Of a DNA stretch of 64,000 bases, positions 42,085-52,904 are shown one piece after another. The stretch is from Euglena gracilis (Eukaryota; Euglenida; Euglenophyceae; Euglenales). Numbering within the stretch: the stretch's first letter is position 1; each line of letters starts with the position of its first letter. Made by a program: the position numbers and the translations under genes. The stretch covers positions 12,890,716-12,954,715 of the forward strand of contig CP154954.1 in NCBI GenBank assembly GCA_039621445.1, written 5' to 3'. A model generated the notes under the pieces. That model was not told the origin of the DNA. It ran no database searches and saw only the letters and a program-made list of their open reading frames with translations.

Positions 42085-42561
42085 CCCCTGGGCCCAAGAA
42101 AACGTTTGGTGGTGCTTTGCCAATTATTTGGCACAATGCAATCACCCTCGCCTACGCACCCAATGACCAACCTACCTCTCTGCATTTGAGCTTCGAAATG
42201 GTAACCGATACCGCTGACGTTATTGTTTCCTTCGGGGGGCACACCTCTTGCAATCTGAAGTGTGCCACTGGCTGAATGACTCTCCTTCCCAGCCTGCCAT
42301 AGGGTGGACTCTGGCCTGAATCGCCCCTGACCGCCTTTAATTTTACCTCCCTGAACCATCAAATGTGCTGATGAGCTACCGCAGGTAGGAGGTTTCGCAG
42401 GCGAATTTCCGTGATTCCAGCAATGATTGCTTTGTTCTTGTTCCAATTATCGGGAAGTCGTTAGCTGAATATGAAACAAACATTTCCGCCTGGCCATGCA
42501 AAAGATAACTGCAAGCAAAAGAGCGATAAAAAAAAATCTCAGTAATTCAAACAGAGCCGCC

Positions 42562-42612
42562 ATGGATGCCTTTCAAACCGACGGGGAAAATGAAAATGTG
42601 TGTGAGTATTAA
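42562..42612 (+). CDS. Candidate first exon, copy B
   Basis: The ATG lies in GAGCCGCCATGG as at 8,060 in copy A. The frame reads M-D-A-F-Q-T-D-G-E-N-E-N-V and stops at 42,610. GTGAGT at 42,601-42,606, a consensus splice donor, comes just before the stop, so a short first exon ending there is plausible. The next exon cannot be named. Confidence 0.33.
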   Translation: MDAFQTDGENENVCEY

Positions 42613-42902
42613 GTGTTTTCTTGAGGAACCCAAAGTCCGGCTGCCAAGGTGCTGGCTGGACCCCCTTTTTTCAGCTAAAAAGGTAATAACACCCGCCCTC
42701 AAAACACCCGCTCTTCACCGACTTTTTTATATACCAAATTTCATTTATTTGCATCCAAAACAGATCCCCCAGCCCACCTTCGCCCTGGGACCTCTCCCCC
42801 CCTCTCCCACCCCCCCCCCCCCGTCACCCTCACTCTCCGCCTGTTTTTTGATTGCATTTGCATTTGGATCTTTTGTTTCCCACCTGAGTTGGTCTGAAAT
42901 GT

Positions 42903-43169
42903 ATGCTTATCTTTCCTTCTCCTCCGTCCGCCATGGGGCCCACACAGTCAGACGCCCCCCAGTCTAGTGCGGTGCCCCGAGGCGCCGTCCCCTCACTCGC
43001 CACCGCACGTGTGCCGCATTCTGCCTCGGTCGCCTCCATTCCCAGGGTGGGATGGGCAGCTGGTTTGCCCAGGCGTGGGGATGCCATTTTCCAGAAAGGG
43101 ACCATGGAAGCTGAGGATGGGGGAGCACCGGAGCTCCCCCAGGTTTTCACCTCGCATTTTGCTTTTTGA
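42903..43169 (+). CDS. Candidate exon, copy B
   Basis: Partner of 9,281-9,537. It shares S-A-S-V-A-S-I-P-R-V-G and T-M-E-A-E-D in one frame; two small indels relative to A add up to one codon. The GTAAGT donor of copy A is absent; instead the frame runs on for about 17 codons. It starts with an ATG at 42,903 but an upstream splice site is equally possible. Confidence 0.38.
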   Translation: MLIFPSPPSAMGPTQSDAPQSSAVPRGAVPSLATARVPHSASVASIPRVGWAAGLPRRGDAIFQKGTMEAEDGGAPELPQVFTSHFAF

Positions 43170-43375
43170 CACGAAGATCAGGCTGTATTGTCGGGTGACG
43201 ACCCCACCCGGGGGGGCTGCCTGTCTGGGCACTCCAAGGCACCCCAAATCTGACCTGAGTTTTGAAGGCTTTTCCAAAGTTTCCAATGCCCCCCACCGGG
43301 ATCTGTGAAAACTGTCGGGGCGCCAGCAAAACTTTGTTGTGTTTTCATTTTTTTAAATAAAAATGTTTAAGCCGT

Positions 43376-43500
43376 TCGCTTTTGGCGTCCCATGCTTTGC
43401 TGGCGCTGCCGGCCCACCCTGGCGGTCTCTTCCTCCCGCCGTTGTGCCTCTGCCACTTGGCCGGGACGCTCCCCCCTCCGGTCTGCACCGCCAGCAAGCT
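43376..43500. repeat. Partial copy of the 14,880-15,000 block
   Basis: Shares GGCCCACCCTGGCGGTCTCTT and TCCCCCCTCCGGTCTGCACC with 14,918-15,000 and 51,190-51,280. A fragment of the next part occurs at 43,795-43,890, so an insertion or rearrangement separates them. Confidence 0.7.
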
Positions 43501-43913
43501 CCTACAGTAAAAATGGCCGAAAATGAAAAAAAAGTTTCTTTGGTGGATTCTGGTTGAAGTTGATCTACTCTCAGAAAAAAGAAGCCTATTCCCAAAACCT
43601 TGCATTTGCATATTGTAACAAAAACTCTTTGAATATTTTTAATTTCTTGGATGTGTTTACATGAATGATCAAATGCATTGTTGGCATGCAGGGATTTAAA
43701 GGTAACTTTACCCCCACCTATAGGAAAAAATCGCCGAAAATGGCCGAAAATGGCAAAATTCTGGGGTCAACTGTAGGTGCTTGACCTGACTGCACCTCCA
43801 GCGTGCCGGGCCTTCCACGCGCGCTCAGCCACCGCGAGGTGCTGACTCTCAGGTGGCAAAAGGACCTTTCCTCCCCTGTGGAAAGCCACGCAGGACAAAC
43901 AACAAGAAGTGGG

Positions 43914-43945
43914 TGGTTGGTGTGTGCAATTGCACACGTCAACCA
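43914..43945. repeat. Recurrent palindrome, best example
   Basis: TGGTTGGTGTGTGCA and TGCACACGTCAACCA flank a central axis; the inner GTGTGCAATTGCACAC is perfect and 13 of 15 outer pairs match. The related palindromes at 33.1, 39.8, 44.25 and 62.4 kb share TTGGTGTGCAAAT. Confidence 0.75.
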
Positions 43946-44379
43946 TTCAAATGTTCAGAAATGTTGATTGTTCCACAATTTCAGGACTGAAGAACTGCAA
44001 TTTTATATTCAGTTCTTCAGGATGAAACCTGGAAATGTTGTGTATTTGTTGTTCCAGGGGCTAAGAAATGGTTTTTCACAGCTTCGATTGCCGTTGTTCA
44101 AATTTAGGCGTGCAGGCTGGTCCTTTATATGTATTTAAATTCTGCAAATACCTCTGAATATTCATATATTTGTAACAATCACATAACCATTTGTACAATG
44201 TACAAACTCATCATTTTTGGCTGGCGCATCCACTGTTCACAATTGCACAAACGGTTGGTGTGCATATTTGCGTTCACCAAATCGTTCAGTCAATATCCCA
44301 GGTTAATGAGACAACCATTGCAGGTTTATAAACACACCTGCTGGATGTTGGTGTACGTTTTGACTAAAAATATAGGAAA

Positions 44380-45889
44380 ACGCGATTTTTTGGGCCTTTT
44401 TCAAGTCCCAAAATTTTCCCGCACATTTTTTCCCCCAGGAGCATTTTTTCCCCCAGGAGAGAATCCAACCTCCCCCCTCTGGAGGTGTCCAAACCACCCT
44501 GCCTACTAATTTCATAACCTGGTCGAACCCCCCCCCTGGTCAGAAACAAAAATAAATGTTTCTGCGATTGCCTCCCTGGTCACAGACGAACATTCATGGT
44601 CGTTGAACAGGAGGGATGGGAAGTTGTTGCGGGTTGAGAAAACGTCGAGATCTGGACGATGATGAACAATGCAACCAATTCCTAATGATCACGCTTCTTC
44701 ATGAGTTTTCACAGTTCAACCCTGGGGGGGGGGGACTGCAGCTAGTCCAAATTTCCCTTGAGGGCGGTCCGCAGGTTGGTGGTGGTTTTTTGATACAAAA
44801 CTGAAGAAAATTTTTATTTGACCCCCCAAAATCAAAATTTGCCAAAAATGACCGTTTTGCAATTTTTGGAATATTTCTTGAAAGAAACCAGCCAAGAAAC
44901 GAACTCACCAAAAACCCATTTCCATTGTGTGTGTGTGTGTGTGTATGTGCGCACGTGTTTATGGTTGTGTGCAAATTGTCCCATCATGCTGGCTTTTCGT
45001 ATTGGCATTCGATTTCACTCCACTGGTCCTGGACTTTTGCACCTGCAATCTGACCCAGGTTGTCAGAAATCATTTTGTTCCACCCTACTTGTTATATGTG
45101 TTATAGAAGGAGAACGCTTCCTTCCTTCGTACCTCATTCGTTGCACTGCAGCCACTTTCACCGTGCCATGCCTTTGCCTGTGGTCACGGAGGGTGCGTTG
45201 TTTGTGGGTTTCTGTGCAGTGTCAACTGAACTGCACTCCAACCCTCTCCGCTGGTGAGAGTGTGTTCAAAACCTGGCTTTTGCTTTTGTCGTTTGTTTGA
45301 CTGTTGTTGTTTTGTTTGACCCTCTGTTTGTGTGTTGCTTACCCCCCCCCATGTGTAATGAACCCCCTTGCCCAATGAACAGGGTGTCCGAACCTTCCAG
45401 GTTCAGGTATGTGCCGTCACTGCTTTGACGGGGCAACGTATCGGAAGATTTGGCACAATGCTGCTTTCGGCATGGCCCCATTCCAACCCGTCATGGAACC
45501 ATGCAACCTGCTGAAGAGTCCCCCACTGTCTGAATCTTTTGTTGAACACTTGTTGCATTTTTCTCCACATCAAAATGCATTACACGTCGTGTTTTAAGTT
45601 TCTGTCCCCCAAACATCCACTCCTATCGACAGAAGTGCTTCTTTTGCATTTCCAACTCAGGCAAATTATTTTTGATGTGAAGTGAAGTGGGATCGGCTTC
45701 CCCCTCAGGTCTCCCAATCTCCCCTCGGGTTTCCAGTCCCCCCCACACTGTCTGTGGAAACTGACGGGGCGACAGCAAATTTTGTGGTGTTTGGAAATGA
45801 AATGTTGAAGTTTTCAAGTCCCAAAATTTTTCCCGCACATTTTTTCCCCTAGGTGCATTTTTGCCCCCAGGAGAGAATCCAACCTCCCC
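44380..45889 (+). repeat. Second B segment, mosaic of earlier blocks
   Basis: The part 44,380-44,720 matches 3,690-4,020, 44,720-44,920 matches 4,037-4,250, 44,975-45,400 matches 4,760-5,100 and 40,560-40,800, 45,410-45,560 matches 5,740-5,860, and 45,627-45,795 matches 14,655-14,850. So it joins pieces that are 9 kb apart in copy A. No frame is conserved. Confidence 0.7.
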
Positions 45890-47055
45890 CCTGAACAGGG
45901 GGGGTCCGAACCTTCCAGTTTGTCAGCTTTCATAGCATAGAAAAAGCCCATACACCCGCGCTCAAAGAATTTACCCAATTCGGACTCTCCAGATTTCATT
46001 TTGGTGTCTAATCAGGTTGGGGGGGAAATACATGAAATAAAAATTAACCTGCATTTTATGGATTCCAGACCATTTCACATTCCCTCATTGGAAAGTGGTC
46101 AACCAACGATGGTGGGTCATAAATTGTCACTGCGTGGCAGGACAAGGTATCGGAATATTGGCACAAGGCTGGCCCCTTTCCAACCCATTTTGAACCATGC
46201 AACGTGCTGTAGCGTCCCCCAATGGCTGCATCATTCATCGAACATTATTATGCTCCTGCAACTTTGTATTTTGGTGGGATTTCAAGACCCTCAAGAGGGG
46301 GGCTTTACAGAATTTACATGTTTCGGGGGGGAAGTCAAAGTTATCTGGGTGACAAATGCAAGATTTGCTGTGTATTCTTATTTTCCTCAATAATGTGCAT
46401 TTTTCTGTCGGAAACGGACGTTCTCTGATGAAAATTGTGTATCCACCCGAAATTTTTTCAACTTTCTTCTGGAGGACTCCATTGAGGGGCTTCGTGTTCT
46501 TTGGGGTATTTTGGGGGTTTTGCAATATTTTTGTGTACAATTTCCTGAGTTTCTGGGACAAAGAGGGGGTTGGCTTTCAGAATTTGAAAGTAGCAAGTTT
46601 GACTGATTCAGCCTGCGTCCATCAACCAATCGCCCCGCTGACACCTAATTGTACAGCTTCCCACGCTATCCCCTGCTTCGAGCCCAGGCTTCTGCAGTTG
46701 CGCTGAAATGCTAAATTGGTGTAAGGAGAATGGGGGGCAAGCGCCTGGGGGTGGTGGGGAGCTCCCCTCACCATGTTCAAAAATTACGACATGTGCGCAG
46801 AATCGGCACATTACCCACGCCGGGGGGGGGGGGGCGCAAGCGCCGGGGTGAGTGGAATCCAGACCAAAGCGGTGTGCTTCGGAGAAAAGAACCGGAAGCC
46901 TTTTTTTCCGCAGAAGTCTCTCCCCATTCCTGTTGGAGTCGCTCCATGGAAGCCGTGCGGCAAGCTTGCCACCATTGAGGTGTTGAAGTGGCGCAAGTCG
47001 AGCCCCGCTTCATCTTGCAGCCCCGAAGCTGGTTGTTGCTGGCCCAGGGTGAGGT
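45890..47055 (+). repeat. Recent 1.17-kb duplication, second copy
   Basis: Partner of 40,915-42,084. It breaks off at GAGGTAATGC, where the first copy continues with GAGGTCCCC into sequence shared with copy A, so this is the derived copy on the right side. Confidence 0.88.
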
Positions 47056-47154
47056 AATGCGGACTGCCCTTCACCTTAGGTCTCGGTGTTTGAAGACAGA
47101 ACTTTTTTGCAAGACGAATTGGGTCCCAGAAAATCCTCATTTTTGGTTACCTGG

Positions 47155-47246
47155 AGCCTCCAGGGAGGCTTCAGGGAGGCTGGTTACCTGAGCCTTCCTG
47201 GAGCCTCCCTGGAGCCTCCCTCTGGGGAGCCTCCCTGGAGGCTGGT
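47155..47246. repeat. GGAGCCTCCCT minisatellite, left part
   Basis: Units of about 12 bases reading CCTGGAGCCTCC, with GGTTACCTG interruptions. The same repeat resumes at 50,811-51,020, so the 3.6 kb between may be an insertion into one array. Confidence 0.85.
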
Positions 47247-47479
47247 ATATATATACATATATACATATATATATACATATATATACATATATATGTACAT
47301 ATATATGTATATATATATATATAAAAATATATGTAGATATATACATATACATATATATACATATACATATATATACATTCCTATATATATATATATTATA
47401 TATAATATATATTATATACACACATATATATGTATATGTATATATATGTGTATATATACATATACATATACATATATAC

Positions 47480-47525
<46 letters not shown>
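47247..47525. repeat. ATATAC-rich microsatellite ending in GT run
   Basis: About 250 bp of TATACA and TATATG units followed by GT from 47,494 to 47,522. Low-complexity Tyr/Ile frames here are artefacts. Confidence 0.95.
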
Positions 47526-47528
<3 letters not shown>

Positions 47529-47867
47529 ATTTACGCCATGACCGCCAATGGCAGAATTGGTTGAAACATTTATCCATTAGCCACAACGACGCCATGTCCG
47601 CCTGATTTTGCTTTTACCGTTTACCCGTTTGCTATTTACGCTTTGTCCGCCAAATTTTGACCACACAAAAGGATGTTGTTATTGGGGAGCAGGGGAGGGG
47701 GGAGTGGGGTAGGGGAGAGAGGGGAAGGGGGGGTGGGGGGGGGCATGGGGGGAGTACGCGGGGGAGGGTGGGAGGGGGAGTAAGACGGGAAAAAGAAACA
47801 AACTGGACAGACACCAAAATACTGTTCCTACACCCCCGCGCCCCGGCCCCCCTCCCCCCGGGCACAG
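47526..47867. other. Unassigned; G-rich strand asymmetry
   Basis: GCTATTTACGCCATGACCGCC and GCTATTTACGCTTTGTCCGCC (47,526 and 47,629) form a diverged local repeat. From 47,683 to 47,780 the plus strand is almost only G and A, a purine tract of about 100 bases. Confidence 0.6.
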
Positions 47868-48059
47868 TGTTTACGTTGGTCGTCACCACCCGCCGTTGGA
47901 CGGCCACGGGGCAGCTCATACTGCTTGCCGTGGCACGCCCTCAGGCGGGGAACTACACCCAAGGTCCGGCCAACCAGTGTCTCGTCCTTGGGCGCAGTTA
48001 CACGCGCCAGTCGATCCCCGCGGTATGCCCTCTGCCCGTACGGGATCGACCAGGACTCA

Positions 48060-48137
48060 CACGGCGGGACCTGGGTCTCGAACCCACGACCTCCCGTGTG
48101 TGAGCCCAGCACCTTACCGAATAAGCTACTCGAGCGA
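48060..48137 (-). ncRNA. tRNA-like module with A and B boxes (copy 1)
   Basis: On the minus strand TAGCTTATTCGG (48,117-48,128) fits a box A and GGTTCGAGACC (48,074-48,084) a perfect box B of RNA polymerase III promoters. The T arm folds with four of five pairs. The anticodon loop position reads CTCACAC, so a CAC (Val) anticodon, but the anticodon stem pairs poorly and the acceptor stem does not close. So it is a tRNA-derived SINE head and not a working tRNA. Confidence 0.7.
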
Positions 48138-48750
48138 TACTCGGCTTGGTACTACGCGCCGGCTACCAACCTCCGTAGGATCTCCCGTCTGCCGCACACA
48201 CTCCCCTCCCAAGAGCCTTACTACATTAGCCCACTGCGTCACTATGGCCGTGGCCCCTGCAGCTCGGGTTATGCCTCACACGGCCCTAGTTGGCTGAGTG
48301 CTTCTCACGAGTACTGCGTCACCAGGCTGCCGACCCCTGCAGCTCGGGTTTGCTATTGCCGGCAGTTTACGTATTGTCGATTTCCACGGGCTCTGCCGCC
48401 TTGGAGCGTCCCCCTTTTGCATCGGCTTGAGACTTTGGAACGGTGTAGGAGTTTCAGTCGCCCTAGACTCGGCGCGTCCGCCTCCGCCTTCCGGGCGCCG
48501 TGGGGTCAGGCTCTGATTTCCCGGTTCGTGTGGCATTAGACGGGTTCCTCTGCTACCATGTTTACGTTGGTCGTCACCACCCGCCGTTGGACGGCCACGG
48601 GGCAGCTCATACTGCTTGCCGTGGCACGCCCTCAGGCGGGGAACTACACCCAAGGTCCGGCCAACCAGTGTCTCGTCCTTGGGCGCAGTTACACGCGCCA
48701 GTCGATCCCCGCGGTATGCCCTCTGCCCGTACGGGATCGACCAGGACTCA

Positions 48751-48828
48751 CACGGCGGGACCTGGGTCTCGAACCCACGACCTCCCGTGTGTGAGCCCAG
48801 CACCTTACCGAATAAGCTACTCGAGCGA
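48751..48828 (-). ncRNA. tRNA-like module (copy 2)
   Basis: Identical to the module in copy 1, displaced by 691 bp. Confidence 0.68.
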
Positions 48829-49441
48829 TACTCGGCTTGGTACTACGCGCCGGCTACCAACCTCCGTAGGATCTCCCGTCTGCCGCACACACTCCCCTCC
48901 CAAGAGCCTTACTACATTAGCCCACTGCGTCACTATGGCCGTGGCCCCTGCAGCTCGGGTTATGCCTCACACGGCCCTAGTTGGCTGAGTGCTTCTCACG
49001 AGTACTGCGTCACCAGGCTGCCGACCCCTGCAGCTCGGGTTTGCTATTGCCGGCAGTTTACGTATTGTCGATTTCCACGGGCTCTGCCGCCTTGGAGCGT
49101 CCCCCTTTTGCATCGGCTTGAGACTTTGGAACGGTGTAGGAGTTTCAGTCGCCCTAGACTCGGCGCGTCCGCCTCCGCCTTCCGGGCGCCGTGGGGTCAG
49201 GCTCTGATTTCCCGGTTCGTGTGGCATTAGACGGGTTCCTCTGCTACCATGTTTACGTTGGTCGTCACCACCCGCCGTTGGACGGCCACGGGGCAGCTCA
49301 TACTGCTTGCCGTGGCACGCCCTCAGGCGGGGAACTACACCCAAGGTCCGGCCAACCAGTGTCTCGTCCTTGGGCGCAGTTACACGCGCCAGTCGATCCC
49401 CGCGGTATGCCCTCTGCCCGTACGGGATCGACCAGGACTCA

Positions 49442-49519
49442 CACGGCGGGACCTGGGTCTCGAACCCACGACCTCCCGCGTGTGAGCCCAGCACCTTACC
49501 GAATAAGCTACTCGAGCGA
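49442..49519 (-). ncRNA. tRNA-like module (copy 3)
   Basis: Same as copies 1 and 2 with one change next to the anticodon loop (minus strand ACACGCGGG instead of ACACACGGG). Confidence 0.68.
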
Positions 49520-49582
49520 TACTCGGCTTGGTACTACGCGCCGGCTACCAACCTCCGTAGGATCTCCCGTCTGCCGCACACA

Positions 49583-50009
49583 CACAGCCAAATGAACACC
49601 ATTTTGGATTTCAAGTGACCCTTTTTTTGCACGGCAAATAATTTAGGTACAATTCTGGCCGAATAAATTCATTTTCGGTTTTGATTAAGCTCTACGTTGC
49701 CTCCCAGCCTCCCATTACACCCATCTTGGCTTTTTTGGGAAAATGTTTTGTACTTTTTTTGCTAATTTGGGCTATTTTGCATTGATTTGGGCAAATATTG
49801 GGCTAATTTGGGTCAATATGAACACCGTTATGGCATTTTTGGTCATTTTGTGCCATTTTGATGATTTTGGGGATTTTTGTGGATTTTTGTGAAAATTTTT
49901 GTGGATATTGTTGGCATTTTGGGCTATTTAAGGTTATTTGAAGCTATTTTAGGTCATTTGGTTGCTCTTTGGGGCTTCTGTGGTCATTTTGGCTCGGTTG
50001 TGAGCCAAT
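49583..50009. other. Unassigned T- and G-rich sequence
   Basis: Irregular TTTTTGGG and GGTCATTTTG units, no gene or element end seen. Confidence 0.5.
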
Positions 50010-50640
50010 GGATGCAGGCATCAGGCAAGATGCAGATATGGATGGACAAGGTGCAGATGCCGGACAAGATGCAGACGCTGGACAAGATGCAGTGGATGCA
50101 GATGCTGGACAAGATGCAGACGCTGGACAAGATGCAGACGCTGGACAAGATGCAGTGGTTGCAGATGCTGGACAAGATGCAGACGCTGGACAAGATGCAG
50201 ATGCTGGACAAGATGCAGACATTGGACAAGATGCAGACGTTGGACAAGATGCAGATGCTGGACAAGCTGCAGATGCTGGACAAAATGTAGACGCTGTACA
50301 AGATGCAGATGCTGGACAAGATGCAGTGGCTGGAGATGATGAACAGGATGCAAATTCCAGACAAGATGCAGTGGATGCATGGACGAGATGCAGATGTTGG
50401 ACAAGATGTAGATGCTGGACAAATTGTAGATGTTGGACAAAAGAGGACAATATTGGACAACATGCAATGGTTGTAGATATTGGACAAGATGCAATGATGC
50501 AGGTACTGGACAAGGTGTAGATACTGGACAAGGTGCAGAGACCACACAACATGCAAATACTGGACAAGACGTTGACACTTGACAAGATGCAGACGCCGGA
50601 CAAAATTCAAATGCTAGTCAAGATGCAGATGTTGTCCAGA
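50010..50640. repeat. 18-bp GCTGGACAAGATGCAGAC minisatellite
   Basis: About 35 units, many exact, some shortened to 15 bases or extended by GTGGATGCA. The unit is a multiple of three, so three plus and three minus frames stay open; the 183-codon D-A-G-Q-D-A frame and the long minus frames are consequences. No partner exists in copy A to test coding. Confidence 0.93.
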
Positions 50641-50810
50641 TGTTTCACATCTCTTCTTCTTGTGCATAGATATGCCTGCATTATACCATTTATGCATGTC
50701 ACATCAACGGCGAGCAAGTGCTGATTAATGCATTTTGAGTCTAGAACACCACAGATTACATCACAACAAACGACCTGTCCCACTGTCGTCCTGTGCACAA
50801 CACCGGTTAC

Positions 50811-51020
50811 CCGAACCTCCCTGGAGCCTCTATGGAGGCTCCCTGGAGGCTGGTTATCTGAGCCGCCCTGGAGCCTCCCGGAGGCTCCCTAAAAGGGAGC
50901 CTCCCTGGAGGCTGGTTATCTGAGCCTCCCTGGAGCCTCCCTGGAGCCTCCATGGAGCCTCCCTGGAGCCTCCCCGGAGCCTCCCTGGAGCCTCCCTGGA
51001 GCCTCCGGCAGGTAACCTCC
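50811..51020. repeat. GGAGCCTCCCT minisatellite, right part
   Basis: About 200 bp of 12-base units, with GGCTGGTTATCTGAGCC interruptions as at 47,180. It continues the array at 47,155-47,246. Confidence 0.9.
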
Positions 51021-51084
51021 AGGGCAGGATTCTATTTTTGCGGTAGACTCAAATGAATGCAAAGTTACAATCATTTTCAAAGCC

Positions 51085-51453
51085 ATGTGCGAGTTAGGCG
51101 GCCTAAGACAGCGAAACCTTGTGTTTGATTATTTTCCAAGAAAAATGGTGATACTGCGGCTGGTTTGTTTCATCCTATTGTGGGCTGGTGCCGCCAGCCC
51201 ACCCTGGCAGTCTCTTCCTTCCACCGTCGTGCCTCTGCCATGGCCCGATACGCTCCCCCCTCCGGTCTGCACCGCCAGCGCTGACGGCACCTCCAGCGCG
51301 CCGGGCCTTCCCTCCCCTGGACTGACCCCGTGTGGAAAGCCGTGCAAGACAACTGTTTGCACGTCGCTTTCTTTTGCTCTTTGCCATGAGCAGGTATTAT
51401 TATTATTGTGTATTTTTTTCGAAATTTTGAGGCATTTTAAGACATTTTTTTGA
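51085..51453 (+). other. Copy B of the 14,880-15,190 block
   Basis: Matches the A block through CCACCCTGGCAGTCTCTTCC, CTCCCCCCTCCGGTCTGCACC and TGACCCCGTGTGGAAAGCC. A 122-codon plus frame is open here, but in A the same frame hits stops after one indel, so coding is doubtful. A GAGCAGGTATTATTATT end resembles a splice donor (GTATT). Confidence 0.45.
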
Positions 51454-51749
51454 AGACTTTTTATGGCATTTTAAGGTGTTGTTTTCCAGGGTGGTCCAAG
51501 GGTTATCGAACCAATGTTTTTGATTTTGAATGTTCCCCAAAATCAAAACGTCAAAAAACACTTTTTTTTGAGTTTTAGGACAGTAATGTTCCAGCGATGC
51601 CAGAAAATTTTTTCTTCCAAGATTTGGCTCGTTTTTGGCGAGATTTTGCGCTTTGATGCTTGTTTGGTTGGAGAAAATCCTGCCAGTCCAAACTGTTTAA
51701 GGCATTTTCAGACATTTTCAAGAATTTAAAGGTATTTTGGCAACATATT

Positions 51750-52440
51750 TTCAGGCGCTTTTTAAGGCATTTTAGGTTTTTAAGGCGCCTTAAAAATAAT
51801 AATGTCTGGCCAGGAGGGGGTTGCAGGTGGACAGGGCCAGCTAGACGAGATCAATAAGACAGGAAACACCACAGCAAGCCCCATGAAAAAAAAATAGCCA
51901 CCCAATGTAATCAACCATTTTGTGAGTAACCCCCAAGTTTCAGCAACATTTCGAACTATATTTTGGCCCGACAGCAAACCCCAAACAGAAGGAACCCCTG
52001 GCCTGATGCTATGAAGATAATTTTCATGAAAATTGCATTGGAACGGCTGAAAGAAGCATTCTTTAAATTTGGGCAACCCCCAAATTTAAATCACCCTAAG
52101 CCTTTTTTCGGAAACAAAATATAGGTGACTGAACTGCTTATATTTTTGGGGATTTTGCAATCACAGCAGGTATTTTCCAAGGGACAGGCATTCCTTTCTA
52201 AGACAGAACGTGTCATTGGTTGCCCCTGTCAGGAACACCCAAAACCTTGCTGTGTTTTGAACAGGGAGGTGTTTTCGTGTTGGTTCAGGTGAGGTGTCTC
52301 TCCCCTGAAGCACCCCCCAAGGCTTTTTGTCCCCCTCCTCCTTACATGCACGCCTCCCCCTTGTCACCTTGGACCCGTATTTTAACATTCTGCCTTATCT
52401 TGCGCAAGACCCAACAAAATCCTTAACAATACAGATTTGG
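51750..52440 (-). repeat. Block inverted relative to copy A (15,800-16,520)
   Basis: See the A partner. Here the plus strand contains GGCCAGGAGGGGGTTGCAGGTGG and later CCAAAACCTTGCTGTGTTTTGA. Confidence 0.7.
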
Positions 52441-52904
52441 CCGCTTATGGTTCATCCCTGGCCCTCCCTTCATTTGTGCCCAGGCAAAGCGCCGGGTGGG
52501 GGGGGGAGGTTACGTGCAGAAAACACTGCAATTTTGACAAGGGGGAGTGCAAATTTTTGCACTGCGATGGTTTACATTTTTTTGCAGAGTCCAAAATCGT
52601 AATAATTTAATTTTTTGCATCTTTTTTCGACTTTTTTTTGTGCACGCGACAAAATGAAGTTGCATAAAACATATTTTTAGATCAATTCCATCAGCAGTAA
52701 TTGCATAAGAATGCAATTGGGCAAACCAACAATATCTTTTTTCAAATTCGCGTCACGTGTTCTTTTGTTGCAGCATTTTTGGTGTTTATTTGATTGCTTT
52801 TTTTGAAGAAAAAAATTGCAATAAAATGTCCTTGTTTTTTTTTGTGTCCTTGAAGAGAAAAGTGCAAATCATTGTCCGAAAATGCACCGTGTTCGCATAT
52901 GGTA
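52441..52904. other. Unassigned sequence
   Basis: GCCCAGGCAAAGCGCCGGG at 52,480-52,498 resembles the hairpin cores of the palindromic elements. Nothing else is recognised. Confidence 0.4.

Larger units (their letters stand above)
47868..49582. repeat. 691-bp tandem repeat, about 2.5 copies, tRNA-related
   Basis: TTACGTTGGTCGTCACC lies at 47,871, 48,562 and 49,253, exactly 691 bp apart. The copies are virtually identical; I noticed one T/C change (about 48,098 versus 49,480). The third copy ends at 49,582 within GCCGCACACAC. Each carries a tRNA-like module on the minus strand followed by a GCGCCCAAGGACGAGACAC segment, like the tail of tRNA-derived SINEs. The 204-codon plus-strand and 175-codon minus-strand frames in two copies are explained by identity and are not evidence for genes. 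Confidence 0.9.

Noticed and set aside
47925-49494. 204-codon plus and 175-codon minus frames repeated identically
   Set aside because: The 691-bp units are virtually identical, so conservation carries no information, and the frames overlap the tRNA-like module.
48060-49519. Functional tRNA-Val (CAC) genes
   Set aside because: The anticodon stem has mismatches, the acceptor stem does not close, and the modules belong to a tandem repeat with a SINE-like tail.
49969-50610. Long frames on both strands, for example Asp-Ala-Gly-Gln-Asp-Ala repeats
   Set aside because: An 18-bp minisatellite keeps all six frames open; nothing outside the repeat supports a gene.
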